A DNA stretch of 23,378 bases. Origin: a virus. The stretch is from positions 1-23,378 of IMG/VR virus record IMGVR_UViG_3300012918_000006, one strand, 5' to 3'. The position numbers and the translations under genes are program-made. This document shows, in pieces, positions 19,860-23,378 of the stretch. The notes under the pieces are model-generated. The model saw only the letters and a list, made by a program, of their open reading frames with translations. It did no database searches and was not told the origin of the DNA. Positions within the stretch are counted from its first letter, which is position 1, and each line of letters opens with the position of its first letter.

Positions 19860-21867
19860 TGAGAAAACCACCAAGGTCATCTTAGACCTAGACAATAAGG
19901 AATTCGTAAAGAAGCTCAAAGAGTCGATGGGACTCATGAATGAACTAGGCGAGGCCGAGGGTTTAAAATCCGGCATCGACATGTTCCTGAAAGTAGGTGT
20001 GGTAGCTGGCGTAGCCGCAGCAGCTATTGGAGCTGTCAAAGTCGCAATCGACATGTCTGAGGAAATTGACAAGATCAAACAGATTGATGCTTCCTTTGAG
20101 GCTCTCTCTAAATCAGTCGGTTTAGTTGGTACTGAATTAAAAGAAAAACTTCTAGCCTCAGTCCACGGACTAGTCGCAGACACAGACGTCATTCAGGCCG
20201 CCAATAGAGCTTTGGTTCAAATGGGAGATGGTGCGGCCAGACTACCAGAGATAATGGAGATATCCAGAAAAGCCACAATGATATTTGGTGGTGATCTCAT
20301 CTCTAACTTCGAAGCGATAAATTCAGCCATAGCCAATGGCAATACCAGAATGTTGAAGCAGTTCGGCATTATCGTTGATGTCACTGAAGCCGAGAAGAAA
20401 TATGCCAAATCTATTGGCACTACTGCCGACATGCTCAGTGAAACAGGAAAAAAGCATGCTCTAGCCAATGCTGCCATTGCTCAAGCTGCGAAAAAGTTCA
20501 AAGAAGTCGAAACCAATGCGGTAACGGTCACATCATCTCTAAAGAAATTCATGGCCGAGTTAACCAATCTCAAAGAGACGTTGATGGTGAAGGCGGAGAA
20601 GCCGCTAAACACGCTCAGTGACGGATTGATAACTATTGGAAGATTGGCAATCGGGGCTTTCAAGACAGCAGCAGTAAAGATGTTCGGTAGCGATACCGAA
20701 AATGCCGCAATGAAGGTTGATGACTTAAGTTGGAAGATAAACAATCTCACCGACAGGATCAAAGCTCAGAAGAAATGGATAGCCGATCATCAAGATGGCG
20801 GCGAGGCACTTCTCAAACAAGGAAATCTAGAGCTTCAAAGAATCGAAGCACAGCTTGGTCAGGCCACAAGTGAGAGAGATCGGATAAAGGGTGAGATAAA
20901 GGCACTCGAGCCGGAAAAGAAAAAGGATAAAGAAGAAGAAGTTCCGGAAGAAAAATCAGATAAGAATTTAGATAAAGTTAGAGAACTACGTTTAAAGTTC
21001 AATAAAGACATATTGAACATTCAAAGAGATCTCGTTAGTCAGCAAGAACATCTGACTATGTCGGCTGACGAAGCTGATGAGAATAGAATACAAAGGATTA
21101 ACGAACTAACTTCAGATTCCGAAATCAAGAAAATGGAACTTAGAAAAGAGTTCGTCGAGAAGGGAATCATCACTGAGAAAGAATACGTCGATGCTGTAGC
21201 TTTATTAAATGAAGACAAAGAAGCAAAGATTGCGCAAATTGAATTAAACGTCGCTCAAGACAGAATCGATGCTCTCGATCGTTATCGCAATGCTGCAACA
21301 TCTACCTACGATGGCATTGCAAGATCTGCGAAAGTTAGGGGAGCACAAGCAACAAAAGAGAACGAAGACTTTGGGAAAAAGGGCGCCAAAGTCATGGACA
21401 TATTTGAGTCACATGCAGCTAACGCTTTCATGGAGCTTGGTGAAGGCACCAAAGATGCCGGCGATGTGATGAAGGGCTTTTTCTTCGGCGCTCTTGCTGA
21501 GATGGCAGAAATGCAAGGGAGAATATATCTCGGTATGGGTATCGGTGGAAATTATGCCGCCGCTGCTGCTGGTGCTGGATTGTTGATTCTTGCCGGAATC
21601 TTGCGAGGCATGTCTAAGGGCGGAGCCAGAAGCAGCAGCTCTGGTGCCGGGGCGAGCATGGGAGGTGGCGGAAGCGGTGACACAATCGGCACTCAAATTT
21701 CGACTCCTACAAAACCTGCAATCGAAGAACAGAAAAAGAAAGAAGTCACCGTGGCGATCCACGGGAATTACTTCGAGACCGAACAGACGAGAACCCGTCT
21801 GATGGAGATGATCAGAGAGGCCGGAGACTTCACCGATTTCAATTTGAAGCAGATTGGACAGAGCTGA
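19852..21867 (+). CDS. Tape measure protein
   Basis: This 671-residue protein starts at GTG 19852, nine bases after a GAGGAG site. It has an alanine- and glycine-rich hydrophobic segment near residues 43-69 (VGVVAGVAAAAIGAVKVAI) and another near 557-590 (GMGIGGNYAAAAAGAGLLIL), separated by long charged helices with coiled-coil character (about 275-480), then a Gly/Ser-rich linker and a globular C-terminus. This layout, and its position right after the frameshifted chaperone, identify the tape measure protein, which sets tail length and may form a membrane channel during DNA entry. At about 1.5 angstroms per residue the tail would be near 100 nm. Confidence 0.9.
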   Translation: MADEKTTKVILDLDNKEFVKKLKESMGLMNELGEAEGLKSGIDMFLKVGVVAGVAAAAIGAVKVAIDMSEEIDKIKQIDASFEALSKSVGLVGTELKEKLLASVHGLVADTDVIQAANRALVQMGDGAARLPEIMEISRKATMIFGGDLISNFEAINSAIANGNTRMLKQFGIIVDVTEAEKKYAKSIGTTADMLSETGKKHALANAAIAQAAKKFKEVETNAVTVTSSLKKFMAELTNLKETLMVKAEKPLNTLSDGLITIGRLAIGAFKTAAVKMFGSDTENAAMKVDDLSWKINNLTDRIKAQKKWIADHQDGGEALLKQGNLELQRIEAQLGQATSERDRIKGEIKALEPEKKKDKEEEVPEEKSDKNLDKVRELRLKFNKDILNIQRDLVSQQEHLTMSADEADENRIQRINELTSDSEIKKMELRKEFVEKGIITEKEYVDAVALLNEDKEAKIAQIELNVAQDRIDALDRYRNAATSTYDGIARSAKVRGAQATKENEDFGKKGAKVMDIFESHAANAFMELGEGTKDAGDVMKGFFFGALAEMAEMQGRIYLGMGIGGNYAAAAAGAGLLILAGILRGMSKGGARSSSSGAGASMGGGGSGDTIGTQISTPTKPAIEEQKKKEVTVAIHGNYFETEQTRTRLMEMIREAGDFTDFNLKQIGQS

Positions 21868-22631
21868 TGGCACTACGCGATAAATCCTTATTTCTCTACA
21901 GTCTCCAAGTCACAACGCTAAATCGCTCATTAGACTTTAAGACGGCCGCCCTGGGGCCCACGTACCAAGCCTCACTCAGACTAGGGTTCTATTCTCTGAC
22001 GTCCCTAATGGTCGAGATAGCATCTCAGATGCGTGCTAAGGATCCGGCCCATACGTTCACGGTGACAGCGGACCGGACGTTCGTTGGTGGAACACAGAAT
22101 CGGGTGACGATCGCCACAAATTCGGCCTTCCTATCGCTACTCTTTGGATCAGGTCCAAACTTCAGTACCACCGTGGCCCCACTGATTGGATTCACATCGA
22201 CCGACAAGACAGGATCGACCTCTTACCAAGGGACTCTGACATCAGGCACGGCATTAGCCACCGAGTGGTATGGGCACAACTATCAGGGCCCGCTCACCAA
22301 TCGTCGAAATTTCGGTGCTGTGAATATCTCGGCTTCTGGTGAGAAGGAGTCTGTTGTCTTTGCATTGCAACAATTCATCGATGTTGAGTTTCAGTATGAA
22401 CCTCAAACGAAGGTCCTAACCACTTGGGTGGCACTGATTGACTGGATGATATCGCAGAGGCCATTTGATTTTACACCCGAGATCTCTACTCCTACTCTGG
22501 TGTACCAGGTGACGCTCGAGAAGAGCTCGGCCGACGGTAAGGGTCTGGCTTTTCTCATGAAGGAAATGCTTCCAATGTATCCGTTCACTTACACGACGGG
22601 AGCCATGATGTTTAGATTGCGAGGAACCTAA
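21867..22631 (+). CDS. Putative distal tail or tail-tip protein (254 aa)
   Basis: This 254-residue beta-rich protein overlaps the stop of the tape measure gene by one base (TGATG). Repeated hydrophobic strands and small loops are seen, with no enzyme motif. Proteins in this position in siphoviruses form the distal tail ring that links the tube to the fibres, but no diagnostic motif is visible. The stop overlaps the start of the following fibre gene (TAATG). A component of the tail tip is the best inference. Confidence 0.6.
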   Translation: MALRDKSLFLYSLQVTTLNRSLDFKTAALGPTYQASLRLGFYSLTSLMVEIASQMRAKDPAHTFTVTADRTFVGGTQNRVTIATNSAFLSLLFGSGPNFSTTVAPLIGFTSTDKTGSTSYQGTLTSGTALATEWYGHNYQGPLTNRRNFGAVNISASGEKESVVFALQQFIDVEFQYEPQTKVLTTWVALIDWMISQRPFDFTPEISTPTLVYQVTLEKSSADGKGLAFLMKEMLPMYPFTYTTGAMMFRLRGT

Positions 22632-23378
22632 TGGGTATCGTCGACGGTCAACCAGTAGACGCAGCAAACTCAAACCCGGCATGGATAGATGCCAATGCCG
22701 ATGACTTCACTGTGGGTAAGCTCGGTGTCAAGGATCCAGACTCGGCAACATCCGGTCCGTTTATTATCAACATTCAGCGCGAACACAATGCCACGTCTAG
22801 TTACACCGGTCTCCCGATTAATTCGGTAAAGACGATAAAGCCCGCATGGACGCACAACGAAGTAGGCACGGCAACTGATGATCTATTAACTCGTGTAGAT
22901 TTGATCACATTCAAGTTTAACGGTACTTCCGGTCACGCTCATTCCGGTGTCGATGGCGATGGCACGAAGGTAAATGCGTTTAATTTAGCTGCGGTTCCAT
23001 TGCGAGGATATTTTCAGCAAGCCACAGATCTCACAGGAGTCACCGGAACATCGACTGATGTCTCGACTGCGATGGCTGGAAAGACCGCATCATCTGGAAC
23101 AGCATCAACCGGCGTGGTGGTCACCACTTCGTTTAACCGGATGATCCTTAGACAATCGACCGGGGCAAATGCCAACGAGCTCTTTGAGGATGCCTCAGGT
23201 AACGACGTCTATGGACGGTTGACGTTTGCAGCCAGTGTTTGGACGCTAAGTTATTTCTCTCTCGTCGGAAACGTTGAGACGGTCTACTCGTTCGTAGGAT
23301 CAAATGGCGTGCGGTGGTATTACCAAGAGCTGTTTAATCCCATGGTCAATCCACCGACCTATGATGCGAACGCGATCA
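22631..23378 (+). CDS. Tail fibre protein, N-terminal part (truncated by edge)
   Basis: This frame runs from ATG 22631 through the right edge without a stop (about 249 residues). The N-terminus reads MGIVDGQPVDAANSNPAWID, with NIQREHNATSSYTG, then FNGTSGHAHSGVDGDGTKV and AVPLRGYFQQATDLTGVTG, further on WYYQELFNPM. The HAHSG.DGDG.K block and LRGYFQQ are of a type found in phage tail-fibre and related virion proteins. The remaining C-terminal receptor-binding part lies beyond the window. It is coupled to the distal-tail gene by TAATG. Confidence 0.75.
   Translation, partial: MGIVDGQPVDAANSNPAWIDANADDFTVGKLGVKDPDSATSGPFIINIQREHNATSSYTGLPINSVKTIKPAWTHNEVGTATDDLLTRVDLITFKFNGTSGHAHSGVDGDGTKVNAFNLAAVPLRGYFQQATDLTGVTGTSTDVSTAMAGKTASSGTASTGVVVTTSFNRMILRQSTGANANELFEDASGNDVYGRLTFAASVWTLSYFSLVGNVETVYSFVGSNGVRWYYQELFNPMVNPPTYDANAI

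Overview
The window is a contiguous piece of a tailed double-stranded DNA phage or prophage (Caudoviricetes), about half of a typical siphovirus genome. Support comes from a nearly gap-free rightward run of recognisable virion genes: terminase, MuF-like head protein, portal, protease-scaffold, major capsid, connector and tail-completion proteins, tail tube, frameshifted tail chaperone, tape measure, distal tail and fibre. No sheath gene lies between the tail-terminator-like gene and the tube, and the tube is followed directly by a lambda G/GT-like chaperone, so a long non-contractile tail is inferred. Composition is roughly balanced overall and the sequence is strikingly rich in GATC. The host cannot be named from the sequence. 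No integrase, repressor or lysis gene is visible here.

Layout. Positions 1-603 hold the start of a leftward operon: a small unknown gene and the first part of a protein with a phage replication-protein-like C-terminal motif. Positions 604-1400 form a divergent gap without convincing protein genes but with an unusual density of strong hairpins, which I flag as a candidate large structured RNA plus a second structured element. Positions 1401-4127 are an accessory block: a ParB-like/DNA methyltransferase fusion, an AT-richer HNH endonuclease with zinc-binding modules, and three small phage genes. The last of these carries a truncated copy of the zinc-ribbon from the HNH gene. Positions 4181-7662 hold seven small or medium genes, several of them beta-rich, resembling decoration or fibre-type virion proteins. 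They lie unusually upstream of the terminase genes.

Positions 7692-9441 encode the small and large terminase subunits and end at an intrinsic terminator. Immediately after it come two tandem copies of a promoter-like element (TTGAAA, 17 bp, CATTCT), which probably start the late head-tail transcript. Positions 9620-16425 are the head module (MuF-like protein, portal, small unknown, protease-scaffold with a nested scaffold start, decoration protein, capsid). Positions 16503-18535 are connector and tail-completion genes. Positions 18554-23378 are the tail module, ending in a tail-fibre gene cut by the window edge.

How the genes work together: terminase packages DNA through the portal. The protease and scaffold shape a prohead made of the capsid protein, which the decoration protein stabilises. 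The connectors join head to tail. The tube polymerises to a length set by the tape measure, which is escorted by the chaperone made in two forms by -1 frameshifting. Most genes overlap or abut (ATGA, TAATG) and are probably translationally coupled. Genes that head transcription units (1401, 4181, 9620) lack a clear ribosome binding site and sit only about 8-12 bases downstream of -10-like elements.
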